Assembly (NCBI RefSeq): GCF_014650715.1
Contig: NZ_BMVM01000003.1
Span: forward strand, 372,001 to 436,000
Length of the DNA stretch: 64,000 nucleotides
Direction of reading: 5' to 3'
Origin: Streptomyces bluensis
GTDB lineage: Bacteria; Actinomycetota; Actinomycetes; Streptomycetales; Streptomycetaceae
Below, piece by piece: positions 40,581 through 48,641 of this stretch. The position numbers and the translations under genes were made by a program. Under the pieces are notes generated by a model that worked only from the letters and a program-made list of their open reading frames with translations, ran no database searches and was not told the DNA's origin. Every line of letters starts with the position of its first letter. The stretch's first letter is position 1.

Positions 40581-41498
40581 CTAGCCGGGAAACTCGGGTA
40601 TGTCCCGGTTCCTGTCCCGGGTTCCGTCCACGGCGACGACCGCGGTGACGCCACGCAGGCGGCTCAGCGGCGCCCGGTGGTCGAGGGTGACGGCGTGCGG
40701 CTCACCGTGCCGCGCCCCGCCGTGGTCGACGGCGGAGTGCCGGCCGAGCACACCGGCCTCGTCGCCCGGCGCCTGCTGCGGGGGCGTCCGTACGGTGTCC
40801 GCGCCCTGGGCGACGCGGACGCCGGACACGTCGGACTCGGCGCCATGGGCGAATCGCGGTCCGTACACGGCCCCCGCCCGTGCGGCCGACCGCGCCTCGG
40901 AACCGTCACCGCGCTCGGCGGCGCCGGGCTGCTCGGGCGCCGCACCGCCGGGCTGCTGGGGTGCCGCACCGATCGGCAGGATGTCCGCGGGTATCCCTGG
41001 CAGTCCTGGCAGTCCGGGGAGCTCGGGGAGCTCTGGCAGCTCGGGCAGTGACGGCGCCTCGGGGTGACCGGGCAGCGACGGCACCTCGGGCTGACCGGGC
41101 AGCGACGGCATGCCCGGCAGCGGCGGGAACTGCGAGGGTTCGTCCGCCAGACCGCCGGTCACCGTCTGGACGAGATCACCGACGGGCCGCACGACCGGTT
41201 CGGTGACCGGCCTCCGAGGGTCGGTGCTGTCCTCCACGCTCTTTGCCGCGCTCTTCGCCGTGCCGGCCACGGGAGCGGCATGCATCGCGGACCGAACGGA
41301 CTCGGGCGTTGTGCTCACCGCGACCGTCCCCGCCTCCGGCGATGCCCCGCCCGCCGCGTGTGCCGGCTGCCCGCAGAGGAACCCCAGCACGAACAGCCCG
41401 CCCACCAACAGCACGACCTGCAGCACACGCCGCCCGGCCGCCCCGCGCGTCACGCGCAGAACGGCACCGGCACCGGTCAGTGCGGCTGACGGAGTCAC
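40581..41498 (-). CDS. Exported protein with Leu-Pro repeats, unknown function
   Basis: About 305 residues. A signal peptide follows a basic start (GRRVLQVVLLVGGLFVLGFL) with a likely cleavage site near AHAAGG. The middle is a low-complexity run built from SLPGxP / LPELP / LPGLP units (about 50 residues), where a dozen prolines alternate with leucines. The rest is hydrophilic with many Arg, Asp and His. I recognise no domain. GTG 41498 has GGGAGGG about 15 bases upstream; GTG 41543 would extend the protein by 15 residues without a ribosome binding site. The repeats may be a wall-spanning or extended spacer. Confidence 0.65.
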   Translation of the reverse strand: MTPSAALTGAGAVLRVTRGAAGRRVLQVVLLVGGLFVLGFLCGQPAHAAGGASPEAGTVAVSTTPESVRSAMHAAPVAGTAKSAAKSVEDSTDPRRPVTEPVVRPVGDLVQTVTGGLADEPSQFPPLPGMPSLPGQPEVPSLPGHPEAPSLPELPELPELPGLPGLPGIPADILPIGAAPQQPGGAAPEQPGAAERGDGSEARSAARAGAVYGPRFAHGAESDVSGVRVAQGADTVRTPPQQAPGDEAGVLGRHSAVDHGGARHGEPHAVTLDHRAPLSRLRGVTAVVAVDGTRDRNRDIPEFPG

Positions 41499-41676
41499 AA
41501 CGGGGAGAGCCCTCCCAGGAAGCGGAACGACGGCGTACGACACGCTGGGTGCGGTGGACTGGAGACCCTGCGGTACGAGGCGGTGCGCGCGCCGGACATC
41601 CGGCGAACTGTTCGAGGCGTGCGAACAAGTGCTGCCGATCCTCGCACGGGCCTCCCGAGGTTGCGCAAGCCCCTCG

Positions 41677-41775
41677 TTACCGATGGGCGATCATGCCCTC
41701 TTTCTCGGCTTTCTCAGTTTTCTCGGCTTTCTTAGCTTTATTGGCTTTCTTAGCTTTCTCGATTTTCTCCGTCAT
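41677..41775 (-). CDS. 32-residue Lys/Glu/Ala repeat microprotein
   Basis: ATG 41775 lies eight bases after AGGAG, an excellent ribosome binding site, and 41 bases downstream of the VWA gene stop. The protein is made of eight tripeptides of the type EKA, KKA, NKA, EKT after MT, and ends GMIAHR with a TAA stop. The DNA is a nine-bp tandem repeat (TTTCTCGGC-like on the plus strand) at 41701-41772. Codons are strikingly A-rich, with AAA favoured for lysine, unlike all neighbours. It would form a highly charged helix. It is last in the MoxR-DUF5682-VWA operon. A repeat-derived chance frame is the alternative. Confidence 0.55.
   Translation of the reverse strand: MTEKIEKAKKANKAKKAEKTEKAEKEGMIAHR
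41701..41772. repeat. Eight-copy 9-bp tandem repeat
   Basis: Eight consecutive nine-base units, each beginning TTT (TTTCTCGGC, TTTCTCAGT, TTTCTTAGC, TTTATTGGC and variants), make a pyrimidine-rich, low-GC block in an otherwise GC-rich chromosome. It encodes the core of the 32-residue frame on the minus strand. Confidence 0.85.
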
Positions 41776-41816
41776 CCTTACTTCTCCTCACGGCTCTCCA
41801 GGTCCGTCCCGTCACG

Positions 41817-43019
41817 TCACGCCGTATCAGGAACCGGCAGGGGCCGCTTCTCGATGGCCGCCGCCATGACCTCGGGGAAGAGGTCCGGCGTGCAGGCGAA
41901 CGCCGGTGCGCCGAGGGCCGCGAGCGCCGCCGCGTGCTCCCGGTCGTACGCGGGCGCCCCTTCGTCGGAGAGCGCGAGCAGCGTCACGAACTGCACGCCC
42001 GACGCCTTCATCGCCGACACCCGCTTCAGCATCTCGTTCCGTATTCCGCCCTCGTACAAGTCGCTGATCAGTACGACCACCGTTTCCGCGGGCCGGGATA
42101 TCTGCGACTGGCAGTACGCCAGCGCTCTGTTGATGTCCGTGCCACCGCCGAGCTGGGTGCCGAACAGGACGTCGACCGGGTCGTCCAGCTGGTCGGTGAG
42201 GTCGACGACGGCCGTGTCGAACACGACGAGCCGGGTGCTGATGGACCGCATGGAGGCCAGCACGGCCCCGAACACCGACGCGTAGACGACGGATGCCGCC
42301 ATCGAGCCCGACTGGTCGATACAGAGGATGACCTCCTTCTTCACCGACTGCGAGGCCCTCCCGTACCCGATGAGCCGCTCGGGCACCACCGTCCGGTACT
42401 CCGGCAGGTAGTTCTTCAGGTTGGCCGCGATCGTGCGGTTCCAGTCGATGTCGTGGTGACGGGGGCGGCTGACGCGGGCACTGCGGTCGAGGGCGCCGGT
42501 GAGGGTGGCCCGCGTACGGGTGGCGAGCCGCTTCTCCAGGTCCTCGACGACCTTGCGCACCACGGCCCGTGCGGTCTCCTTGGTCGTCTCGGGCATCGCC
42601 TTGTTGAGGGAGAGCAATGTGCCGACGAGGTGCACGTCGGCCTCCACCGCCTGGAGCATCTCCGGCTCCAGCAGCAGCGTGGACAGCCCGAGCCGGTCGA
42701 TGGCGTCCCGCTGCATGACCTGCACGACGGACGAGGGGAAATACGTCCGGATGTCCCCGAGCCAGCGCGCCACGGACGGCGCCGACGCCCCGAGCCCGGC
42801 GGAACGCTCGCGTCCCGACTGTGGTTTGTCGCCCTTCCCGTAGAGAGCGGTGAGCGCACCGTCCATGGCCGCGTCCCGCCCGGAGAGCGCGCACCCCGTT
42901 CCGTCGGCCGCGTCACCGCCCAGCACGAGCCGCCACCGCCGCAGCCGCTCATGGCCGTCGGCCGGCTGCTCCGTCACCGCTGTCCCGCTCGCCGCAGGCG
43001 CATCCGTATCCGTACTCAT
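41817..43019 (-). CDS. VWA domain protein of the MoxR/DUF5682 cluster
   Basis: 400 residues from ATG 43019 (MSTDTDAP). The N-terminal 200 residues are helical. The von Willebrand A domain occupies about 215-390 with a complete metal-ion-dependent adhesion site: CIDQSGSMAAS (DxSxS), a threonine in GGGTDINRALAY, and an aspartate in VVLISDLYEGG. VWA proteins encoded with MoxR ATPases usually act as the substrate-binding or adaptor partner in metal insertion or remodelling of a target. It starts 20 bases after the DUF5682 gene in the same operon. Confidence 0.93.
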   Translation of the reverse strand: MSTDTDAPAASGTAVTEQPADGHERLRRWRLVLGGDAADGTGCALSGRDAAMDGALTALYGKGDKPQSGRERSAGLGASAPSVARWLGDIRTYFPSSVVQVMQRDAIDRLGLSTLLLEPEMLQAVEADVHLVGTLLSLNKAMPETTKETARAVVRKVVEDLEKRLATRTRATLTGALDRSARVSRPRHHDIDWNRTIAANLKNYLPEYRTVVPERLIGYGRASQSVKKEVILCIDQSGSMAASVVYASVFGAVLASMRSISTRLVVFDTAVVDLTDQLDDPVDVLFGTQLGGGTDINRALAYCQSQISRPAETVVVLISDLYEGGIRNEMLKRVSAMKASGVQFVTLLALSDEGAPAYDREHAAALAALGAPAFACTPDLFPEVMAAAIEKRPLPVPDTA

Positions 43020-43038
43020 CGGCCCACCCCCACAAGAC

Positions 43039-45477
43039 TCATTGGCCCACCGCCACAAGGTCGTTGATGCCCGACGTGATGCCGGTGCCGTCGCTCGTAT
43101 CCGCCTCCGCCTCCGCCTCGTCCAGCCCCAGCAGCAGACGCAGCACCGGCAGCACGGCGTCCGCCCGACCGGTGTCGAGCTCGGTGGCGAAGCCCGGTAT
43201 CCCGGAACCGTCGGCCGCGGCCCCCGTCCGTGCTCCTGGTCCGCGCCGGACCAGTTCGCCGAGGGTCCGCCGCACCCCGGGCTCGTACGCCGAGAACGTC
43301 CGCCGCAGCAAGGGCAGTACGTCGGTGAACGCCTCCTGCGGCACTCCGGTCAGCCATGCGTCCACCAGCCCGAGCAGCCGCTCGTCGTGTACCAGCAGCA
43401 TGCCGCCGCCGGCCCCGCCCCCGACGAACCCCTCGATCCACGCGGCGGCGTCCGCCGGCGCGGTCCCCGGCGACAGCACCAGCGCCATGAGCCGCGCGGC
43501 GTCGCCCTGCGCCAGCTCCCCGTCGTCCAGGAGGAGCCGTACGGCCCGGCCTCGGATGACGCCGGGAACGGTGTCGCGTCCGCAGAGGACGTGCAGCACG
43601 GAGTGCCAGCGGGCCCGCAGGTCGCCGTGCGCCCGCGAAGCGGTCTCGCCCAGGAGCGCCACCGCGCCGTGCACCGCGTCCACATGGCGGCGCATCTCCT
43701 CCGCCGCCTCCGCGTCGAGCGCGGCGCATGCGGGCGGGAGGCCCACGAAGACACGCTCGGCGAGTCCGGCCGCGACCTCGGCGAGAGCGTGCGTGTCCGT
43801 GGCGCGGACGTCGCCGTACCGGAGGGAACGGACCAGGGCGGGGAGCGCCTGGGCGAGGTGACCGACGTCCGCGTCCAATGCGGCACGGTCGGCGAGGGCC
43901 CGCATCACCACAGGGAGGGCGTCCGGGAGTTCGGCAAGGAGGCAGCGCTCGGCGAGCCCGGTGACGTCGGCGAGCGACTGCGCGGCCACGGCGTCTGCTT
44001 CGGCCTTGGCGGTCGCGGCCGAGAGTACCGTCGTCCCCCACACCCCGGCCTCGGCCACCCGCACCGACAACTCGGGCTCCCAGCACAGCCGCCAGGTCTC
44101 CCGGAACGTGCCCGTACTGCCGCGCGAGGCCGCGGGCTCTCCCCACTCGATGCGCAGCAGCCTCAGCCGGTGGAGGAGAAGGCTGCGCGCGGCGTCGTTC
44201 TCCTTGCGCAGGTCGAGCTCCAACTCCCGCTCCAGCGCCTCCGGCTTGAGCCGCAGCTTCCGCTGGATCCGCACGAGGTCACGCTGCAACGGCACCGCCG
44301 GCGCCGCCGCGGGCACCTCCCCCAGTACGTCCCCGACGACGAGCCGGTCGTGCACCAGGTCCAGCGGCACGTCCGAGCCCTCGCACATCACCGCCCGCAC
44401 GGCGTCGGTGGTCTCGGTGAGGCCCGGCAGCGGGCGCCCACGCATCGCCGCCAGCGTCTGGGCGAGCCGCACCGCCTCGATGACGTGCGCCGACGAGACG
44501 ATCCGGTCCTCCTCGCGCAACAGCCCGGCCACCTTGGTCATCCACCGCTCGACGGGGCGGTCGGGCGCGCCGAACAGGTGCCCGTACCAGCCCGGCGAGT
44601 CGATGCCCGCGCCGTACCCGCTGACCCGGGACAGCCTCCGGTGCGTCCACGGCACCCACGTCATGTCGGCCTTGACCTTGAGCAGCCCTTTCAGCAGCGC
44701 CCGGTCGGCGGCGACGGTGTGCTTCTCCCGCAGCGCGGGCACGTGCCACGCACCGCACACCACGGCGACCCCGTCCCCCGCCTCCTTCTGCGCGGCCCTC
44801 ATCTGGAGCCGCATGTACGCCTCCCGCACCAGGTCCCGGTCATGACCACCGGTCCCGTACGATTCCCGCAGCGCCCCCATGGCCTCGGCGAGCACCGCGA
44901 ACGGCGCGAACACGTCCCCACCCGTGCCCCTGTGCTCGACGACGTCCTCCCACCACCGCTCCGGGTCGTCGTACCCCGCGGCTTCGGCGAGAGCGGCGAG
45001 GGGGTCCACGCGGAGGGCTTCCGCGGGCGTGACGGTCTCGGTGGTGTCGGTGGTCTCAGTGGACTCTGTGGTGGTCTCGGTCGGCTCGGTCGGCTCCGAG
45101 GGTTCTTCCTTGCCCCACGCCAGCGTGTGGGTCGCCGGGAGGTCGATGAAGCGGGCCGGGACCTGGTGCTCCAGCGCCCAGCGGATGGCGACCCATTCCG
45201 GGGAGAACTCGGCCAGCGGCCAGAAGGCCGACCGGCCGGGCTCGTCCACCGCGTGGGCGAGGAGGGCGACCGGTGGTCGCATGTCCTCGTGGGCGGCGAG
45301 CGGGATCAGGGCGTCCGCCTCCGGCGGCCCCTCGATGAGGACGACCTGTGGGCGCGCCGCCTCCAGGGCCGCACGCACCGCCCGTGCCGACCCCGGACCG
45401 TGGTGTCGGACACCGAGCAGCAGCGGCCCGTCACGGTGCGCCCGCTCTCGCGACGGTGCCCCTTTGACGCCGGTCAC
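43039..45477 (-). CDS. DUF5682 family protein
   Basis: 812 residues from GTG 45477, behind GGGGGAGCGT. The N-terminus reads LLGVRHHGPGSARAVRAALE and VVLIEGPPEADALIPLAA, which is characteristic of DUF5682 and resembles the start of TraB/ChaN-like proteins. A Glu/Thr-rich linker lies near 130-150 (TEPTETTTESTETTDTTET). The remainder is mostly helical. The GTG overlaps the stop of a 45-residue frame by four bases, and the VWA gene follows 20 bases downstream. Families DUF5682, MoxR, VWA, SWIM and DUF5691 tend to occur together. The function is unknown; a peptidase-like or scaffold role is only a guess. Confidence 0.9.
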   Translation of the reverse strand: MTGVKGAPSRERAHRDGPLLLGVRHHGPGSARAVRAALEAARPQVVLIEGPPEADALIPLAAHEDMRPPVALLAHAVDEPGRSAFWPLAEFSPEWVAIRWALEHQVPARFIDLPATHTLAWGKEEPSEPTEPTETTTESTETTDTTETVTPAEALRVDPLAALAEAAGYDDPERWWEDVVEHRGTGGDVFAPFAVLAEAMGALRESYGTGGHDRDLVREAYMRLQMRAAQKEAGDGVAVVCGAWHVPALREKHTVAADRALLKGLLKVKADMTWVPWTHRRLSRVSGYGAGIDSPGWYGHLFGAPDRPVERWMTKVAGLLREEDRIVSSAHVIEAVRLAQTLAAMRGRPLPGLTETTDAVRAVMCEGSDVPLDLVHDRLVVGDVLGEVPAAAPAVPLQRDLVRIQRKLRLKPEALERELELDLRKENDAARSLLLHRLRLLRIEWGEPAASRGSTGTFRETWRLCWEPELSVRVAEAGVWGTTVLSAATAKAEADAVAAQSLADVTGLAERCLLAELPDALPVVMRALADRAALDADVGHLAQALPALVRSLRYGDVRATDTHALAEVAAGLAERVFVGLPPACAALDAEAAEEMRRHVDAVHGAVALLGETASRAHGDLRARWHSVLHVLCGRDTVPGVIRGRAVRLLLDDGELAQGDAARLMALVLSPGTAPADAAAWIEGFVGGGAGGGMLLVHDERLLGLVDAWLTGVPQEAFTDVLPLLRRTFSAYEPGVRRTLGELVRRGPGARTGAAADGSGIPGFATELDTGRADAVLPVLRLLLGLDEAEAEADTSDGTGITSGINDLVAVGQ

Positions 45478-45611
45478 ACGCTCCCCCTGAATCCGCGGCC
45501 GTCGTCCGGGCAGAATTCCCGGCCGGAGTCGCCCGAACCGGTCCCATCGCCTCCGGAGCCGGAGCCGGGGCGGGGGCGGAGGCGCCCACCCACCTCCTGG
45601 AACCTGCTCAC
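45474..45611 (-). CDS. 45-residue microprotein between moxR and DUF5682 genes
   Basis: GTG 45611 overlaps the moxR stop (GTGA), and its own TGA overlaps the DUF5682 start (GTGA). Both junctions are the coupled type used throughout this chromosome. GGAGGT lies seven bases before the GTG. The protein begins VSRFQEVGGRLRPRPG, has a Gly/Ser/Asp centre and ends FCPDDGRGFRGSV, with one cysteine. Without this gene a 130-base gap would separate two otherwise tightly packed genes. It is too short for most gene finders. The sequence is not similar to anything I know. Confidence 0.6.
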   Translation of the reverse strand: MSRFQEVGGRLRPRPGSGSGGDGTGSGDSGREFCPDDGRGFRGSV

Positions 45612-46807
45612 GCGCTCACCTCCCGGCAGGCGCGGTAGAAGTCCGCCCAGCCGTCGCGCTCCCGTACGACCGCCTCCAGGTACTCCTGCCAGATGACGCG
45701 GTCGGCCGCCGGGTCGCGGACGACGGCGCCGAGGATGCCGGCGGCGACGTCCGAGGCCCGCAGGACGCCGTCGCCGAAGTGGGCCGCCAGGGCGAGTCCG
45801 TTGGTGACGACGGAGATGGCCTCCGCTGTCGACAGCGTGCCGCTGGGCGACTTCAGCTTCGTACGGCCGTCGGTCGTCAGGCCGTCGCGCAGTTCGCGGA
45901 AGACTGTGACGACCCTGCGGATCTCGTCGATGCCGTCCGGTGCGGCCGGCAGGTCGAGGGAGCGGCCGATCTGGTCGACCCGGCGCGAGACGATGTCCAC
46001 CTCGGCGTCGGCGCTCTCCGGCAGCGGCAGCACCACCGTGTTGAAGCGACGGCGCAGGGCGCTGGACAGGTCGTTGACCCCGCGGTCGCGGTCGTTGGCC
46101 GTGGCGATCAGGTTGAAGCCGCGGACGGCCTGCACCTCCTGCCCCAACTCCGGTATGGGCAGTGTCTTCTCCGACAGAATGGTGATCAACGTGTCCTGGA
46201 CGTCGGCGGGGATGCGCGTCAGCTCCTCGACGCGGGCGGTCATGCCCTCGGCCATGGCCCGCATGACGGGGCTCGGCACGAGCGCGTCGCGGCTGGGGCC
46301 GTGGGCGAGCAGCTGCGCGTAGTTCCAGCCGTAGCGGATCGCCTCCTCCGGCGTGCCCGCGGTCCCCTGCACCAGCAGGGTCGAGTCGCCGCTGACGGCT
46401 GCGGCGAGGTGCTCGGACACCCACGTCTTGGCCGTGCCGGGCACACCGAGGAGGAGCAGGGCGCGGTCGGTGGCGAGCGTGGTGACGGCGACCTCGACGA
46501 TGCGGCGCGGGCCCACGTACTTCGGCGTGATCACCGTGCCGTCCGGCAGGGTGCCGCCGAGCAGGTAGGTCGCGACGGCCCAGGGCGACAGCTTCCAGCG
46601 GGTCGGGCGCGGCCGGTCGTCCTGTGCGGCCAGCGCGGCGAGTTCCGCGGCGAAGGCGTCCTCGGCGTGCGGGCGCAGCGCCTCGGCATCGGTCTGTTCC
46701 GCGGGCGTGTGCCCGCTCGTGTGGGCGCCCGGGTCCGTGTGCGCGTTCGCGGGCGCGGACGGGTTCCGGTGCTCGTCGACGGATGTCGGGTCGATGGAAA
46801 CAGGCAT
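45608..46807 (-). CDS. MoxR-family AAA+ ATPase
   Basis: 399 residues from ATG 46807, behind GGAGGGGGAC. A 55-residue His/Ala/Pro-rich N-terminus precedes the AAA+ core. Walker A is GVPGTAKTW. The Walker B region reads ARVEELTRIPADVQDTLITI, so the usual LDEINR has a glutamate for the first acid. Sensor 1 is NLIATANDRDRG and the arginine region is SSALRRRF. The C-terminal helical lid is present. MoxR ATPases pair with VWA proteins as chaperone-like motors. It heads the moxR-45aa-DUF5682-VWA-32aa operon and is driven from a divergent, damage-type promoter. Confidence 0.94.
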   Translation of the reverse strand: MPVSIDPTSVDEHRNPSAPANAHTDPGAHTSGHTPAEQTDAEALRPHAEDAFAAELAALAAQDDRPRPTRWKLSPWAVATYLLGGTLPDGTVITPKYVGPRRIVEVAVTTLATDRALLLLGVPGTAKTWVSEHLAAAVSGDSTLLVQGTAGTPEEAIRYGWNYAQLLAHGPSRDALVPSPVMRAMAEGMTARVEELTRIPADVQDTLITILSEKTLPIPELGQEVQAVRGFNLIATANDRDRGVNDLSSALRRRFNTVVLPLPESADAEVDIVSRRVDQIGRSLDLPAAPDGIDEIRRVVTVFRELRDGLTTDGRTKLKSPSGTLSTAEAISVVTNGLALAAHFGDGVLRASDVAAGILGAVVRDPAADRVIWQEYLEAVVRERDGWADFYRACREVSA

Positions 46808-46861
46808 GACTTCAGTCCCCCTCCAGATCGGCCGCCTCCGGCCGGTTCGGATCTGGTGTCC

Positions 46862-46884
46862 ACCGTGCACCACGCCACTGACAA
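46862..46884 (-). promoter_or_regulatory. PafBC-type (RecA-independent damage) promoter, moxR side
   Basis: On the minus strand TTGTCAGTG (46884-46876) is followed by eight bases and CACGGT (46867-46862). The first box is perfect for TTGTCRGTG-N8-TANNNT; the -10 has C in place of the first T. Start of transcription would fall near 46855, leaving a leader of about 48 bases with a Shine-Dalgarno, as the moxR gene has. Confidence 0.6.
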
Positions 46885-46921
46885 TGCGTTCTGACCTGCG
46901 GAAACGCGCCGCAGAGGTCGA

Positions 46922-46944
46922 TTGTCAGTGGTGGGTTCTACCTT
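46922..46944 (+). promoter_or_regulatory. PafBC-type (RecA-independent damage) promoter, SWIM side
   Basis: TTGTCAGTG (46922-46930), eight bases, then TACCTT (46939-46944) match the mycobacterial consensus TTGTCRGTG-N8-TANNNT exactly. Seven bases later is ATG 46952, so the mRNA would be leaderless. With the facing box it forms an 11-bp inverted repeat, CCACTGACAAT (46875-46885) and ATTGTCAGTGG (46921-46931). Confidence 0.75.
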
Positions 46945-46951
46945 CGATGAC

Positions 46952-48307
46952 ATGACTCAGCAGGGGGTGCGCTGGACGGCTGAGCAGGTGCTGGCATTGG
47001 CGCCTGACGCCGCGTCGCGCAAAGCGGGAAGCAAACTCGGCGCGGCCGGGCCGTGGTCGGAGGCGGGCAGTTCTGACGAGGGGACGGTGTGGGGACTGTG
47101 CAAGGGCAGTGGCAGCAAGCCGTATCAGACGGTCATCGACGTCGCGGACTCCAGTGGGCCCGCGTACAAGTGCAGTTGTCCGAGCCGCAAGTTCCCGTGC
47201 AAGCACGCGCTGGGGCTGCTGTTGCTCTGGGCGGGCGACGACGGATCGGTGGCGCGTGCCCAGCCACCGGACTGGGCGGAGCAGTGGCTCACCGGGCGCC
47301 GGCGGCGCGCGGAGGAGAAGAGGACGACGACGGGCGCGGCATCTGGGGACACGTCAGGTGATCCGGAGGGGGCGCGCCGCAGGGCGGAGCGGCGCGCCGA
47401 GCGGATCACCGCGGGGGCCACGGAGCTGGAGCAGCGGTTGTCGGACCTGCTGCGGGGCGGTCTGGCGGCGGCCGAGCAGGCGGGGTACGGGCTGTGGGAG
47501 GAGACCGCGGCCCGCATGGTCGATGCCCAGGCGCCCGGACTGGCCGCGCGGGTGCGGGAGTTGGGGGCGATACCGGGCTCGGGGCCCGGCTGGCCGGTGC
47601 GGTTGCTGGAGGAGTGCGCGCTGCTCCACCTCCTCGACCAGGGCTGGCTGCGGCGTGAGGGCCTGCCGGACGGCCTCGCGGCGACGGTCCGTTCCCGGGT
47701 CGGCCTGCCCGGCTCGGCGGACGGCCCCCCGGTCCGGGACCACTGGCTGGTCCTCGCCCAGTACGACACGGCGGACGCCCGCCTGACCACGCGCCGGATC
47801 TGGTTGTACGGCGCTGAGTCCGGGCGTACGGCGCTCCTCCTCTCCTACGGGGCGGCCGGCCGCGCGCCGGAGTTGACGCTGCCGGTGGGGCTCGCCTTCG
47901 AGGCGGAGATGTCGTCGTATCCGGGTGCGGGGCAGTTGCGGGCCTCTCTGGGCCGGCGGTTCACCGCGCCCGAGCCCGCGGCGATACGACCGCCGGGGGT
48001 GACCCCGGCTCAGGCCGCTGCCCGCTACGGCGAGGCGCTGTGCGACGACCCGTGGCTGGACTCGGTCCCGGTCACCTTGTCCAGGGTCGTCCCGGCCCCG
48101 GACGGCGACTCCTGGCAACTGTCCGACGAGGACGGCGACATGGCCCTCCCCTTGTCGCTCTCCGCTCGCTCCCGGCCCGGCCTGTGGCGCCTCGTCGCCC
48201 TCTCGGGCGGCGCTCCCGTCACGGTCTTCGGCGAGTGCGGTCACCACGGCTTCACACCACTGACGGCCTGGCCCGAGGGAGCGGGAGACGCGGTGGGGCT
48301 GTGCTGA
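46952..48307 (+). CDS. SWIM zinc finger protein
   Basis: 451 residues. The SWIM motif is YKCSCPSRKFPCKHALGLLL at about residues 81-100, with the CxC...CxH zinc ligands intact. SWIM domains bind DNA or proteins and recur in recombination-related factors. The rest is mixed helical and beta without known domains; the stretch near 125-160 is very basic (GRRRRAEEKR, RRRAERRAERI). I chose ATG 46952 because the upstream bases form a promoter that would start transcription at this ATG. Earlier TTG or GTG codons (46922, 46928) lie inside the promoter. A DUF5691 gene follows after a hairpin and repeats. Confidence 0.9.
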   Translation: MTQQGVRWTAEQVLALAPDAASRKAGSKLGAAGPWSEAGSSDEGTVWGLCKGSGSKPYQTVIDVADSSGPAYKCSCPSRKFPCKHALGLLLLWAGDDGSVARAQPPDWAEQWLTGRRRRAEEKRTTTGAASGDTSGDPEGARRRAERRAERITAGATELEQRLSDLLRGGLAAAEQAGYGLWEETAARMVDAQAPGLAARVRELGAIPGSGPGWPVRLLEECALLHLLDQGWLRREGLPDGLAATVRSRVGLPGSADGPPVRDHWLVLAQYDTADARLTTRRIWLYGAESGRTALLLSYGAAGRAPELTLPVGLAFEAEMSSYPGAGQLRASLGRRFTAPEPAAIRPPGVTPAQAAARYGEALCDDPWLDSVPVTLSRVVPAPDGDSWQLSDEDGDMALPLSLSARSRPGLWRLVALSGGAPVTVFGECGHHGFTPLTAWPEGAGDAVGLC

Positions 48308-48322
48308 GGGAGGTGACCCGAC

Positions 48323-48356
48323 GCGTGAGGTGAGGCGGCGCGTGAGGTGAGGCGGC
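48323..48356. repeat. 17-bp tandem repeat
   Basis: Two perfect copies of GCGTGAGGTGAGGCGGC at 48323-48339 and 48340-48356, followed by the start of a third, just after the SWIM gene stop. Confidence 0.8.
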
Positions 48357-48402
48357 GCGTGACAAGCCGGATGTGACCCGCACCCGGCTCGTCCGCTCCG
48401 GC

Positions 48403-48454
48403 GTTCCGCGGGAGGCCGGCCGGCCTGGTCAGCCTGGCCGGCCTCCTGCGGAAC
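48403..48454 (+). terminator. Hairpin downstream of the SWIM gene
   Basis: GTTCCGCGGGAGGCCGGCC (48403-48421) and GGCCGGCCTCCTGCGGAAC (48436-48454) form a 19-bp stem with one mismatch, about 95 bases past the SWIM stop. Confidence 0.7.
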
Positions 48455-48489
48455 GAACGAAACCAGCGGCACGGCAGCACCGGCAGCGT

Positions 48490-48543
48490 CAGCAGCACCA
48501 GCAGCACCAGCAGCACCAGCAGCACCAGCAGCACCAGCAGCAA
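48490..48543. repeat. 9-bp tandem repeat CAGCAGCAC
   Basis: Five perfect copies of CAGCAGCAC and one imperfect copy. It lies upstream of the DUF5691 start and is likely to vary in copy number between strains. Confidence 0.85.
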
Positions 48544-48641
48544 GAACGGACGCTTTCGGCCCGCGAGCCGGGCCGAGGGCCACCGCCTCGACCACCAACT
48601 GACCAGCCTTACAAGGAAGCACGGACAGAAGGGACGGACCC

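Larger units (their letters stand above)
48308..48641. other. Repeat-rich gene-free spacer between SWIM and DUF5691 genes
   Basis: 334 bases. Order: a 17-bp tandem repeat (48323-48356), a terminator-like hairpin (48403-48454), a nine-bp tandem repeat (48490-48543), then about 95 bases with the DUF5691 ribosome binding site. An open frame at 48373-48645 runs through the hairpin and repeats and is rejected. No clear promoter for the DUF5691 gene is seen. Confidence 0.6.

Noticed and set aside
41701..41772. CRISPR-like or regulatory repeat array
   Set aside because: Units are nine bases with no spacers; a tandem microrepeat, probably coding on the minus strand.
46922..46951. TTG or GTG start codons upstream of the SWIM gene
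   Set aside because: These bases form the promoter boxes; transcription from them would begin at ATG 46952, so they cannot be translated from that mRNA.
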